From NCBI GenBank assembly GCA_964221845.1, contig CAXPZW010000025.1, positions 33,597 through 97,596 of the forward strand: a stretch of DNA of 64,000 nucleotides, in the 5' to 3' direction. The notes under the pieces are model-generated. The model ran no database searches and was not told the origin of the DNA. It saw only the letters and a list, made by a program, of their open reading frames with translations. Made by a program: the position numbers and the translations under genes. Below are positions 27,474-35,699 of the stretch, piece by piece (the first letter of the stretch is position 1; every line of letters begins with the position of its first letter). The DNA is from CAXPZW01 sp964221845. Lineage in GTDB: Bacteria > Bacteroidota > Bacteroidia > Flavobacteriales_D > Sanyastnellaceae.

Positions 27474-28049
27474 ATGCTTCAAGACACCTTCTCCCACCTC
27501 CAAATCACCTCCCCCCAAGACCTCCACGATTGGCTCCTGGAAAACCACGGGCAAGAAGACGGCGTGTGGCTGGTGACGTTCAAGAAGAGCCTGCCGGACA
27601 AGTACGTGGACCGGTGGGACGTGTTGGACGAGCTGTTGTGTTTTGGGTGGATCGACGGGCGGCGGATGAAGTCGGACGACGAGCGTACGATGCAGCTCAT
27701 TACCCCGCGGCGGGTGGAGCATTGGAGCGGGACCTACAAGGAACGTGTGGCACGGCTGGAGCAAGAAGGCCGCATGCAGCCAAGTGGAATCGAAAGTGTC
27801 CAGCGCGGCAAGGCATCCGGACTGTGGGACTTTTTGAAAGATGTGGATGCGCTGATTGTGCCGGACGATTTGGGGCAAGCCTTGAAGAAACGTCCAAGCG
27901 CAGAGGCCTTCTTTAATAGCCTCCCTCCTTCCAGCAAGCGTTTTGCGCTGCGTTGGTTGAAGCTCTCCAAATCCGAGAAGACGCGGGCGAATCGCATGGC
28001 CAAGATTCTGGCATTGTCGGCTGAGGGGAAGAAGGTGCCGGGGAGTTGA
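27474..28049 (+). CDS. YdeI/OmdA family protein
   Basis: A 191-residue cytosolic protein of the YdeI/OmpD-associated family (sometimes annotated as bacteriocin-protection). Typical segments are DLHDWLLENHGQEDGVWLV, VLDELLCFGWIDGRRMK and ITPRRVEHWSGTYKERVARL, and the C-terminal helical region with SKSEKTRANRMAKIL. Molecular function is not established. ATG 27474 starts shortly before the conserved block. It lies 78 bases after the broken Imm7 gene and 34 before a lipoprotein gene. Confidence 0.88.
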   Translation: MLQDTFSHLQITSPQDLHDWLLENHGQEDGVWLVTFKKSLPDKYVDRWDVLDELLCFGWIDGRRMKSDDERTMQLITPRRVEHWSGTYKERVARLEQEGRMQPSGIESVQRGKASGLWDFLKDVDALIVPDDLGQALKKRPSAEAFFNSLPPSSKRFALRWLKLSKSEKTRANRMAKILALSAEGKKVPGS

Positions 28050-28083
28050 CCATTGGCACTGTGAAAATCCCCAATTTCACCCC

Positions 28084-28530
28084 ATGCGCAATTCGTTTAC
28101 CCTTGCGGCTCTGGCTGGCTTGACGCTGCTGCTCACCGCCTGCGACCCCGCCCGCACCCTGACCTTCGAAAACACTTCCGACACCGCCATGGAAGTGATC
28201 ATCACCCCTGCAGCCAAGGACTTGGCGCAAACCCGCCCGGCGGCCTACCACATGTCCTCGGCCTTGTTTGACGATCCCCAGACTCCGGAAGTGGAGCCGT
28301 TCCTCCCGATCAAGTTCACCCTGGAGCCCGGCCAAACCAAGCTGTACGACTTTGGTGTAGGCACGTGGGACGCCGGCAACTTGGACTCGTTGCAGGTGGC
28401 CGTGAGCCAGTTTGTATGGCACGACGCCCAGTTCAAAGGGCAAAACATGCGCGTGGTGCCCACCACGAATTTGAACGACTTGCTGGACGCCTCGGAAACC
28501 CGCGCCAGCATTGTGGTAGAGGTCAAATAG
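28084..28530 (+). CDS. Lipoprotein
   Basis: A 148-residue lipoprotein with a clear signal and lipobox LLTAC, acylated Cys at residue 20. The mature part begins with a beta strand, TLTFENTSDTAMEVII, like an immunoglobulin-type fold, but no family is recognised. It lies 34 bases after the YdeI-type gene in the same direction and is followed by the PorE-like gene. Function unknown. Confidence 0.75.
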   Translation: MRNSFTLAALAGLTLLLTACDPARTLTFENTSDTAMEVIITPAAKDLAQTRPAAYHMSSALFDDPQTPEVEPFLPIKFTLEPGQTKLYDFGVGTWDAGNLDSLQVAVSQFVWHDAQFKGQNMRVVPTTNLNDLLDASETRASIVVEVK

Positions 28531-28655
28531 CGCCATCAACACCGGACTTCTCATAGTCGGTGCTCTTCCCACAAAAACGAAAGGGCGATTTCCGCACCTT
28601 GCTTTGTGTGCACTGCAGCACACTTTGGAACCACATTTGCCAGTTGGAATTGTCG

Positions 28656-30692
28656 ATGACCTGCAAAACAACCCTCCTGCTGGGGCTGCTCGCCCTGTTT
28701 GTTGCTTCTCCTGCCCTAGCTCAGGACTGTGAATTTGTGCCGGAAGGCAAGGTGGCCAAGCTCTTGGAGAAGGCCGCCGACAAGAAGAAGTACGATTTCG
28801 AAGACCGGATGGAATTCCTCCAGGATGCCCTGGAAGAGGACGAAAACTGCACCACGTGCCGCCACGAGTTGGGCGTGAGCCTGTTCAAGAATGCCAAACG
28901 CACGGGCGGTTCCTTTGGCGCGGCCAAGGGCTACTTGAGCGAACTGGTGGAACGCTGCCCCGACTACCACTCCGACCCCTACTACTACCTGGGCGCCATG
29001 CACTACGCCGACAACGAGTACGAGCAGGCCCTGACCTACTTCCAACGCTACACTTCCTTCCCCGACGACGACCCCGAGAAGTTCAAGCGCGACTACGACC
29101 GCAAGTACGAGGAGGTGCGCGAAGCCCTGCCCAACGTGGAGTTTTGGCGCGAATTCTACAAAAACGACGACTTTGAACCGGTGCGCGTGGCCGGGGTGTC
29201 CTCCAGCTCGGACGACTACCTGCCCTGCCTTTCGCCGGATGGGGAGATCATGTTCTACACCCGCCGCGTGCAGCGCCAAGCCAAGGGCGACCTGTTTGCC
29301 ACCACCTCCGAGGAGTTCACTTGGAGCTTCCGCAAAGACATCAACCAAAACTTCGACGGCGGCGAGCCGTTGCCCAAGCCCTTCAACATCGGCAGCAACA
29401 ACTACGGCGGGGCCACCATCTCGGTCAACAACCGCGAAATGATCATTGCCGCCAAGAACCCCGTGGAGGCCAACAAGCAAAACATCGACCTGTTTGTGAC
29501 CCGCTACGAGCTGGTGTTTGACGAGAGTATCCAACGCGACGTCTACCGCTGGAGCGAGCTCGAAAACCTGGGCTCCGGCATCAACTCCGAACGCGGGTGG
29601 GAAGCCCAACCCAGCCTCTCGGGCGACGGCCAAACCCTGTACTTTGCCAAGGTAGGTGAAGGCTGCAAGGCGGACGGAAACGGCGACTTCTCGCACGACC
29701 TTTTCTATGCCGAGCGCCAAGCCGACGGCACCTGGGGATCGGCCCAACCCTTGCCGGACATCCTCAACACCACCGGCCACGAGAAGGCCCCGTACATGCA
29801 CTCCGACAGCAAGACGATGTACTTCATCTCCAACGGCCACTTGGGTGCTGGTGGGTACGACATCTTCTACACCCGCCAACAGGAGGACGGCACTTGGGAT
29901 AAGCCCAAAAACATCGGCCACCCGTTCAACACCCGCGACGATGAACTCGGGTTGATTGTAAGCGCCGACGGCAAGGAGTCCTACTTTGTGAGTCGAAGCA
30001 TTCGCGGGTCGCGCATGCAGGACATCTACTCCATGCCCCTGCCCGAGGAGGCCAAGCCCGAGGCGGTGATGATCCTCAAAGGCGACGTGAAAGACGAAGA
30101 AGGCAACCCGCGTACCGGCGCCCGGGTCAAGTTGACCTACGCCCAAAGCAAGGAGGCCGAAGAAATCGAAGTGAGCGACGACGACGGCACCTACGCCGCG
30201 GTGGTCAAGCTCGCCAAGGGCGAAGACGTGCTCATGAGCGTGGAGGCCGACGACCTGGCCTTCAACTCCCGCGTGGTGGCCCGCCAAGACGACCCTGAAC
30301 CGCCCAGCGTGGTCAAGCTCGCGGTCACCACCGAAACCATCGAGACCGGGAAGCCCTTTTTGATCAACGACATCTTCTACGCCACCAACTCGGCCGACAT
30401 CGATCCGGCTTCTCAACTGATCCTGGAGTCGTTTGCCACCTACCTGATCGAGCATCCCAACCTGGTGATCGAAATCCGCGGCCACACCGACAACGTGGGC
30501 TCGGACGACAACAACCTTGCCCTGAGCATGGACCGCGCCTTTGAGGTCAAAACCCTGCTTGAGCGCAACGGCGTACTCGGCAAGCGCGTATCGGCCAACG
30601 GCTACGGCGAATCCAAACCGGTGGCCACCAACGACACCGCCGAAGGCCGCGCCCAAAACCGACGCACCGAGTTTGTGATCAAGAAAATGTAA
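28656..30692 (+). CDS. PorE-like envelope protein: TPR, PD40 propeller, CRD and OmpA domains
   Basis: A 678-residue exported protein. Signal peptide to about residue 23. Residues about 25-150 are helical with TPR-like repeats (DNEYEQALTYFQRYTSFPDD). Residues about 170-460 hold PD40/WD40-like beta-propeller blades (SSSDDYLPCLSPDGEIMFY, GGYDIFYTRQQ). About 470-555 is a carboxypeptidase-regulatory-like fold (LKGDVKDEEGNPRTGARVKL). The last 110 residues are an OmpA-like peptidoglycan-binding domain (IEIRGHTDNVGSDDNN, ANGYGESKPVATN, RAQNRRTEFVI). This order matches PorE, the T9SS protein proposed to tie the PorKLMN complex to peptidoglycan. Paralogues with the same plan exist, so PorE itself is likely but not certain. 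ATG 28656 begins the signal sequence. Confidence 0.82.
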   Translation: MTCKTTLLLGLLALFVASPALAQDCEFVPEGKVAKLLEKAADKKKYDFEDRMEFLQDALEEDENCTTCRHELGVSLFKNAKRTGGSFGAAKGYLSELVERCPDYHSDPYYYLGAMHYADNEYEQALTYFQRYTSFPDDDPEKFKRDYDRKYEEVREALPNVEFWREFYKNDDFEPVRVAGVSSSSDDYLPCLSPDGEIMFYTRRVQRQAKGDLFATTSEEFTWSFRKDINQNFDGGEPLPKPFNIGSNNYGGATISVNNREMIIAAKNPVEANKQNIDLFVTRYELVFDESIQRDVYRWSELENLGSGINSERGWEAQPSLSGDGQTLYFAKVGEGCKADGNGDFSHDLFYAERQADGTWGSAQPLPDILNTTGHEKAPYMHSDSKTMYFISNGHLGAGGYDIFYTRQQEDGTWDKPKNIGHPFNTRDDELGLIVSADGKESYFVSRSIRGSRMQDIYSMPLPEEAKPEAVMILKGDVKDEEGNPRTGARVKLTYAQSKEAEEIEVSDDDGTYAAVVKLAKGEDVLMSVEADDLAFNSRVVARQDDPEPPSVVKLAVTTETIETGKPFLINDIFYATNSADIDPASQLILESFATYLIEHPNLVIEIRGHTDNVGSDDNNLALSMDRAFEVKTLLERNGVLGKRVSANGYGESKPVATNDTAEGRAQNRRTEFVIKKM

Positions 30693-30729
30693 GGACGCGT
30701 CATCACCGATCGAAGCCCTTTGAACTTCT

Positions 30730-30737
30730 TACCTTCG
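30730..30737 (+). promoter_or_regulatory. -7 promoter element TACCTTCG
   Basis: Matches TAnnTTYG and lies 21 bases before the ATG at 30759, excluding the upstream in-frame start. Confidence 0.5.
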
Positions 30738-30758
30738 CACCAAAATACCTCAAGACCC

Positions 30759-31250
30759 ATGCGCATCCTGTTTGCCTTTTCCATTGTGGCCTTGCTCGCA
30801 GCCTGTGGCGGCGGCGGCCAAACCATGAGCGAAACCACCACCACCGACACCGGCTACGCCTACTTTGGCGACAGCATCAGCGTGGAGGCGCCCATGACCA
30901 TTGCTGATTTCCAAACCGCCATGGAAGGCCATGAATCCATGGACGTGAAACTCGCCGGACACATCAACGCGGCCTGCCAAGTGAAGGGTTGCTGGATGAC
31001 CATTGACATGGGCGAAGGCGAAGAAGAAATGCGCGTCAAGTTCAAGGACTACGGCTTTTTTGTACCGGTAGACTGCGGCGGCTCTGAGGCCGTGTTCGAG
31101 GGCACCGCTACCGTGACCGAAACTTCAGTGGCCGATCTGCAGCACTACGCCCAAGACGCCGGCGCTTCAGAAGAAGAGATTGCTGCCATCACCGAACCCA
31201 AGCAGGAGATCACCTTCCTGGCCAACGGTGTGGCCATCAAAACGAACTGA
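30759..31250 (+). CDS. DUF4920 lipoprotein
   Basis: A 163-residue lipoprotein with lipobox LLAAC (Cys at residue 16) followed by a flexible glycine and threonine-rich linker. The mature domain matches DUF4920, with YAYFGDSI, INAACQVKGCWMTIDMG and VKFKDYGFFVPVD. The two Cys in CQVKGC are conserved in the family and might bind metal or form a disulfide; this is inference. Followed by a terminator. Confidence 0.85.
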   Translation: MRILFAFSIVALLAACGGGGQTMSETTTTDTGYAYFGDSISVEAPMTIADFQTAMEGHESMDVKLAGHINAACQVKGCWMTIDMGEGEEEMRVKFKDYGFFVPVDCGGSEAVFEGTATVTETSVADLQHYAQDAGASEEEIAAITEPKQEITFLANGVAIKTN

Positions 31251-31273
31251 GTCCAACAGGGCTCCTCAAACGC

Positions 31274-31306
31274 AAAAAAGCGGAGCACCTGTGCTCCGCT
31301 TTTTTT
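31274..31306. terminator. Bidirectional hairpin terminator
   Basis: AGCGGAGCAC (31279-31288) pairs with GTGCTCCGCT (31291-31300), flanked by an A run before and a T run after. It serves the DUF4920 gene and the convergent sugar transferase gene. Confidence 0.87.
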
Positions 31307-31333
31307 GGATGCCCAAATGGGTGAGCATTGAAG

Positions 31334-32746
31334 TTACTTGCCTGCGCCCTTGAGCACAATCATCACCGTGTAAATCAAAATCTTGAAGTCTACGGCCAGC
31401 GACATGTTCTCGATGTAGAGGATGTCGTACTTGAGTCGGGAGATCATTTGGTCCACGTTTTCGGCGTAGCCGTACTTGACCATGCCCCACGAGGTGATTC
31501 CTGGACGCACCTTGGAGAGGTGAGCACAGTGCGGGGCCTGTTCTTTCATCAGGTTGATGAAGTGGCGACGCTCGGGACGCGGGCCTACCAGTGCCATGTC
31601 GCCCTTGAGCACGTTCCAGAACTGGGGCAATTCATCCAAACGGTACTTGCGCAGGAAGCGGCCAAACGGGGTCACGCGCGCATCTTGAGCATTGGACAGC
31701 TGCGGACCGTTGCGCTCAGCGTCCTTGACCATGGTGCGGAACTTGAAGATGTCAAACGGCTTGCCGCCGCGCCCCACGCGTTCTTGCACATAGAACACCG
31801 GGCCGGGTGAAGAGAGCTTCACGCCAATGGCCAACGCCAGGTATACCGGTGACAGGATGGTAAGGGCAAACACGGCGAATGCGATGTCCAAAATCCGCTT
31901 GAGGGAGAATTGCCAGGCGGGCATGATCTCGCGGTTCACCTCAATGAGAGGGGCGCCGAAGATGCTGGACATTTTTACCGATCCGGTCAGGATGTCGTAC
32001 ATATCTGGGATGACTTTGATGTTGACGCCTGTACCGTCCAGGCGGTTGAAAATATTTTCGAGGTAGGCATGGTCTGAGGATTCGATCGCGATGATCACCT
32101 CCTCAATTTCTTTGGTTTCAATCAGCTGCGGCAGGTTGTCGTAACGGCCCAAGTGCGGCAGGTGTTCTTCCAACACGCGGTCCTTTCCATTCACCTGTAC
32201 AAACCCGACAAATCGGAAGCCCGGAGACTTCTTCATGGCCAAGACCTCTTCGTACATCGCCACCGAACGTTCGTTGCCTCCCACGATGATGGTGTTGAAC
32301 CCAATGTCGCCACGGTGCACGCGGTGTACCGTGCGGGTGGTCAAGATCAAGCGCGAGAGCAAGGTGAATCCGGCTTGGCAGCCAAACAACACTAACAAAC
32401 TCTGGTAGTAGTTCTTGTAGGACACAATCTCATCGTCCAACAGAATCGCCAGGAACAGGAACATGGTACCGATGATGCTCACCAGCAACACCTGGCTAAT
32501 CTCCTTGGTCCGGTAGCGGCGGTAGATGCGCTTGTAGTGCCCCATGAGCACAAACAAGGTGATCCAAAACAGCGGAATGCACAGCAGGCCGTAGTAGAAG
32601 TTCTCGTCAAAAGTGAGCTCGATGGGGTAGCCGAACTTGTCGGTCTCAAGCACCTTTTTGCGGAAGATGTACAGCACCACCCAGGCAGCCGAGGCGGCCA
32701 TCCAGTCGCCGAGCAGGTATTTTATGACTTGCAGGCGCCGATTCAT
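31334..32746 (-). CDS. Undecaprenyl-phosphate sugar phosphotransferase (WcaJ-like)
   Basis: A 470-residue polyprenyl-phosphate sugar-1-phosphate transferase that starts surface polysaccharide synthesis at the inner membrane. The N-terminal half has four membrane helices and a CoA-binding-like Rossmann segment (FNTIIVGGNERS). The C-terminal catalytic part has the membrane re-entrant helix (KRILDIAFAVFALTILSP), FKFRTM, the KYRLDELPQFWNVLKGDMAL block and VGPRPE. Sugar specificity unknown. Its start overlaps the end of the lipoprotein gene by four bases (ATGA), so the two are translationally coupled. Confidence 0.93.
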   Translation of the reverse strand: MNRRLQVIKYLLGDWMAASAAWVVLYIFRKKVLETDKFGYPIELTFDENFYYGLLCIPLFWITLFVLMGHYKRIYRRYRTKEISQVLLVSIIGTMFLFLAILLDDEIVSYKNYYQSLLVLFGCQAGFTLLSRLILTTRTVHRVHRGDIGFNTIIVGGNERSVAMYEEVLAMKKSPGFRFVGFVQVNGKDRVLEEHLPHLGRYDNLPQLIETKEIEEVIIAIESSDHAYLENIFNRLDGTGVNIKVIPDMYDILTGSVKMSSIFGAPLIEVNREIMPAWQFSLKRILDIAFAVFALTILSPVYLALAIGVKLSSPGPVFYVQERVGRGGKPFDIFKFRTMVKDAERNGPQLSNAQDARVTPFGRFLRKYRLDELPQFWNVLKGDMALVGPRPERRHFINLMKEQAPHCAHLSKVRPGITSWGMVKYGYAENVDQMISRLKYDILYIENMSLAVDFKILIYTVMIVLKGAGK

Positions 32747-33654
32747 CCGGGGAAGTGAATGATTTTGATGTTGTCGAAGAACAGGCGTGCCTCAGTATTG
32801 TCGGCGTCGCGGTTGCTTTCGAAGTAGAGCTCAAAGAAGGCGGCGTTGATGTTGACCGCGGCCACATCGGTGAGTTCTACATAGAGTTTGTTCCACTGGT
32901 CCACCCCGTTTTCGTCGGTGGTTGGGTTGACCACAATGACCAGGTTTTTATCGCGGCTGGCCCCGTTTGCGGCGTACACGCCCATGGCAAACGAGTTGTT
33001 GCACTTGTAGTCCAGCTCCACAAAAATCTGCTTGCCGCTGGGCAGGTCAAACACGTCAATGGTGTTGTGCTCAAAGTAGGTGAAGTCCTCAGGGATGATC
33101 ACCCGGCCACTCTTGCTGCCTTCGAAGACTTCCTCGTCTACCGAGGTCTGCTCCATGTCCACTTGGGTGGTTCCGCCAGCGCCGTCGTAACTGAAGCCTG
33201 CTGATTCGAAATCCTCGATGTGGGCCACGATGGCATTCTCGCGGTAGCTAAACTCGGGCGCAACGGTGATGGTTTCACCCGGGACCAGGTCCAAGGTCTC
33301 TACATACGCGTTGTAAAACGGATACAGGATGCGCGTGCTGGCCACCCCGTTGTTTTTGATGCCGGCGTAAAAGGCGAATTCCACCGGTCCTTCTTGCAGG
33401 ACGGGCATCACAGGAATGGTCAAAGTGTCGTCATCCAAGGGAATGGCGCCGATGGTCTCGCCGTTGGCAAAGACCCAGACTTCGGTGATTTTCTCACTCG
33501 ACGAGCCGTAATCAGGGTCGCCCACGAAGGTGAATTCATCGATGCGCACAAAGGCCGGAGTGGGTTCGTCGGGATCGATCCAACGGCAACCGCTCAGCAA
33601 TACGCTGCAAAAAGAGACCAGGAAAAAGAGATAAAACGTCGTTCTCACACCCAT
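32743..33654 (-). CDS. Lipoprotein coupled to sugar transferase gene
   Basis: A 303-residue lipoprotein with lipobox LLSGC (Cys at residue 23). The mature protein is beta-rich with two domains, the second beginning near IEDFESAGFSYDGAGG and resembling a carbohydrate-binding jelly-roll; this resemblance is only by eye. Residue usage is typical of outer-membrane lipoproteins. It is the first gene of a two-gene unit with the WcaJ-like gene, which suggests a role in the same polysaccharide system. A -7 element lies 13 bases upstream. Confidence 0.72.
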   Translation of the reverse strand: MGVRTTFYLFFLVSFCSVLLSGCRWIDPDEPTPAFVRIDEFTFVGDPDYGSSSEKITEVWVFANGETIGAIPLDDDTLTIPVMPVLQEGPVEFAFYAGIKNNGVASTRILYPFYNAYVETLDLVPGETITVAPEFSYRENAIVAHIEDFESAGFSYDGAGGTTQVDMEQTSVDEEVFEGSKSGRVIIPEDFTYFEHNTIDVFDLPSGKQIFVELDYKCNNSFAMGVYAANGASRDKNLVIVVNPTTDENGVDQWNKLYVELTDVAAVNINAAFFELYFESNRDADNTEARLFFDNIKIIHFPG

Positions 33655-33667
33655 GTGTTCAGGCGGG

Positions 33668-33675
33668 CAAAAGTA
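33668..33675 (-). promoter_or_regulatory. -7 promoter element TACTTTTG
   Basis: Exact match to TAnnTTTG upstream of the lipoprotein/sugar transferase pair; the ATG at 33654 is 13 bases downstream. Confidence 0.55.
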
Positions 33676-33845
33676 CTTCTTCGCCCACGAAGCCGAGGCA
33701 TACGCCAGTGGTGAATTTTCACCGCTTTGCGCGAGGGAATGTGAATTCCTCAGAGCCTTCGAGCTCAGTTATTGTTGGTTGGGAGCACCGTGCTCCCCGG
33801 TTCAGGGTAGAAAGACGCTATAGGCAACGTGATTTGATCGTCAAT

Positions 33846-34844
33846 TTACAATGATCTGTCTACGATCCGTGTAGTCGCTTGGATTTTTTCCAACACCCGG
33901 TGTGCAACCTCGAGTGCATGGTAGCCATCCTCGATCGTCACCACTGGGGTGCGATTTGCCTCCACGGCCTCTGCAAACGAGCCCAACTCATCGCGGATGG
34001 CGTTGCCCGGTTGGATGTCCGGACGGTCAAACAGGATCTCGCGGTGGCCGCGTTCTCCGCCGAGGTCAACGGTCACCGCAAACGGATCGGGTTCACCCAC
34101 CACTTCCTTCATGCGCACGATTTCAGCTTGCTTTTCCAGGAAGTCCACCGCCACATAGGCGTCGCGTTGGAAGAAGCGGGTCTTGCGCATGTTCTTGAGT
34201 GAAATGCGGCTGGCGGTCAAGTTGGCCACGCAGCCGTTGTCAAACTCCAGACGGGCGTTGGCGATGTCCGGAGTATCACTCATCACGGCCACTCCGCTGG
34301 CATGCACGGCTTTGACGTTGCTCCCGACTGTATGCAGTACAATGTCAATGTCGTGAATCATCAGGTCCAAGACGACCGACACATCGGTGCCGCGTGGGTT
34401 GAATTGGGCCAAGCGGTGGGTTTCGATGAAGCGTGGCTTGTCCAAAATGGGCTGGGCCGCGGTGAACGCTGGGTTGAAGCGCTCCACGTGTCCGACCTGG
34501 ATGTGTACGCCCGCCTCGTGGCAGAGCTTGATCAGGGACTGGGCCTCCTCCAAGGTGTTGGTCACCGGTTTTTCGATGAACACGTGCTTGGAGCGGCGGA
34601 TGGCCTGCGCGGCACACTCGTAGTGCGAAAGGGTTGGGGTCACCACGTCCACCACGTCCACTGCGTCAAACAGGGCTTCCATGGTGTCGAACGCGGGCAC
34701 ACCGAACTCTTGGGCGGTTTCGGCCGCTTTTTCCGGATCGGGATCGTAGAAACCGACCAGGTTGTAGGTGTCGGGCAAAAGCCCAATGCATTTGAGGTGG
34801 ATTTTGCCGAGGTGGCCAGCTCCGAGGACGCCGATGTTGATCAT
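33846..34844 (-). CDS. Gfo/Idh/MocA family oxidoreductase
   Basis: A 332-residue NAD(P)-dependent oxidoreductase. The N-terminal Rossmann domain begins INIGVLGAGHLGKIH, and HVFIEKPVTNTLEEA contains the family EKP motif near residue 94. The C-terminal domain contains GTDVSVVLDLMIHDIDIV, with the His used in substrate binding in many members. Members act on sugars or sugar nucleotides; the substrate cannot be read here, but nearby polysaccharide genes make sugar metabolism likely. ATG 34844 gives the canonical start, and TAGCTTTG lies upstream. Confidence 0.9.
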   Translation of the reverse strand: MINIGVLGAGHLGKIHLKCIGLLPDTYNLVGFYDPDPEKAAETAQEFGVPAFDTMEALFDAVDVVDVVTPTLSHYECAAQAIRRSKHVFIEKPVTNTLEEAQSLIKLCHEAGVHIQVGHVERFNPAFTAAQPILDKPRFIETHRLAQFNPRGTDVSVVLDLMIHDIDIVLHTVGSNVKAVHASGVAVMSDTPDIANARLEFDNGCVANLTASRISLKNMRKTRFFQRDAYVAVDFLEKQAEIVRMKEVVGEPDPFAVTVDLGGERGHREILFDRPDIQPGNAIRDELGSFAEAVEANRTPVVTIEDGYHALEVAHRVLEKIQATTRIVDRSL

Positions 34845-34864
34845 GGGGATGCAGGTTGGTGCGG

Positions 34865-34872
34865 CAAAGCTA
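34865..34872 (-). promoter_or_regulatory. -7 promoter element TAGCTTTG
   Basis: Exact match to TAnnTTTG, 20 bases before the ATG at 34844. Confidence 0.5.
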
Positions 34873-34945
34873 GCCGAGTATGGTTGTTGACACCGGACGG
34901 TGAAAACCAAATTTTCAACACGGCATTGGCGACGGCGCGGGCGGG

Positions 34946-34953
34946 TATCTTGG
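34946..34953 (+). promoter_or_regulatory. -7 promoter element TATCTTGG upstream of pcm
   Basis: Seven of eight positions match TAnnTTTG; 17 bases before the ATG at 34971. Confidence 0.45.
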
Positions 34954-34970
34954 AACCAGTACCAAGACCT

Positions 34971-35624
34971 ATGCAAGACTCTTACCGCCACCAAGGATTA
35001 CGCCGCATGATGCTCAAGGAGCTCGCGGAAATGGGCATCGCCAACCAGCCAGTGCTGGGCGCCATGATGAACGTGCCCCGCCATTGGTTTATCGACAATG
35101 CTTTTGTGGAGGTGGCCTACGAAAACCGCGCCTTCCAAATTGGCGCTGGGCAGACCATTTCGCAGCCCTATACCGTGGCTTACCAAACCCATTTGCTGGA
35201 CATCGAAGCCGGCCAAAAGGTGTTGGAAATCGGTACAGGTTCGGGCTACCAGACCTCGGTCCTGTGTGAGATGGGCGCCAAAGTCTGGTCCATCGAACGT
35301 CAAAAACTCCTGCATGACCGCGCCAAGCTGCTTTTGGGACGCATGGGCTACCGCCCCACCCTGCGCTACGGCGACGGCTTCAAGGGCATTCCCATGATGG
35401 CCCCGTTCCACAAAATCATTGTGACTTGCGGAGCGCCGTACATTCCAGAAGGCCTCTTGCACCAACTGGCCGTGGGCGGCTCCATGGTCATCCCTGTGGG
35501 CGATGGGCCTACCCAAATCATGCACCGCATCACCAAAACCAGCGTACGCACCTTTGACAAAGAGGTGTTTGGCGAATTTGCTTTTGTGCCCATGCTTGAG
35601 CGCCGCGAGCGCCGAGAAGTGTGA
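34971..35624 (+). CDS. pcm: Protein-L-isoaspartate O-methyltransferase
   Basis: Pcm methylates L-isoaspartyl residues in damaged proteins using S-adenosylmethionine. The 217-residue product has the family motifs VPRHWFI, GQTISQPYTVAYQT, the SAM-binding VLEIGTGSGYQTSVL, and VTCGAPYIPEGL with VGGSMVIPVG near the end. ATG 34971 fits the promoter position and usual length. A strong terminator follows. Confidence 0.95.
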   Translation: MQDSYRHQGLRRMMLKELAEMGIANQPVLGAMMNVPRHWFIDNAFVEVAYENRAFQIGAGQTISQPYTVAYQTHLLDIEAGQKVLEIGTGSGYQTSVLCEMGAKVWSIERQKLLHDRAKLLLGRMGYRPTLRYGDGFKGIPMMAPFHKIIVTCGAPYIPEGLLHQLAVGGSMVIPVGDGPTQIMHRITKTSVRTFDKEVFGEFAFVPMLERRERREV

Positions 35625-35641
35625 GGCACACGTTAACGCAC

Positions 35642-35673
35642 AAAAAAGGGCGACCGTTGGGTCGCCCTTTTTT
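35642..35673. terminator. Bidirectional hairpin terminator
   Basis: AAAAAAGGGCGACC (35642-35655) pairs with GGTCGCCCTTTTTT (35660-35673) around a GTTG loop. It separates pcm from the convergent protease gene. Confidence 0.9.
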
Positions 35674-35699
35674 GTGGAATGGGTTTCTATTCCCCGGGA

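Noticed and set aside
28716..30656. A 646-codon open frame opposite the PorE-like gene
   Set aside because: It mirrors a GC-rich gene with clear domains; its translation has low complexity (Val, His, Gly, Ala) and no domain.
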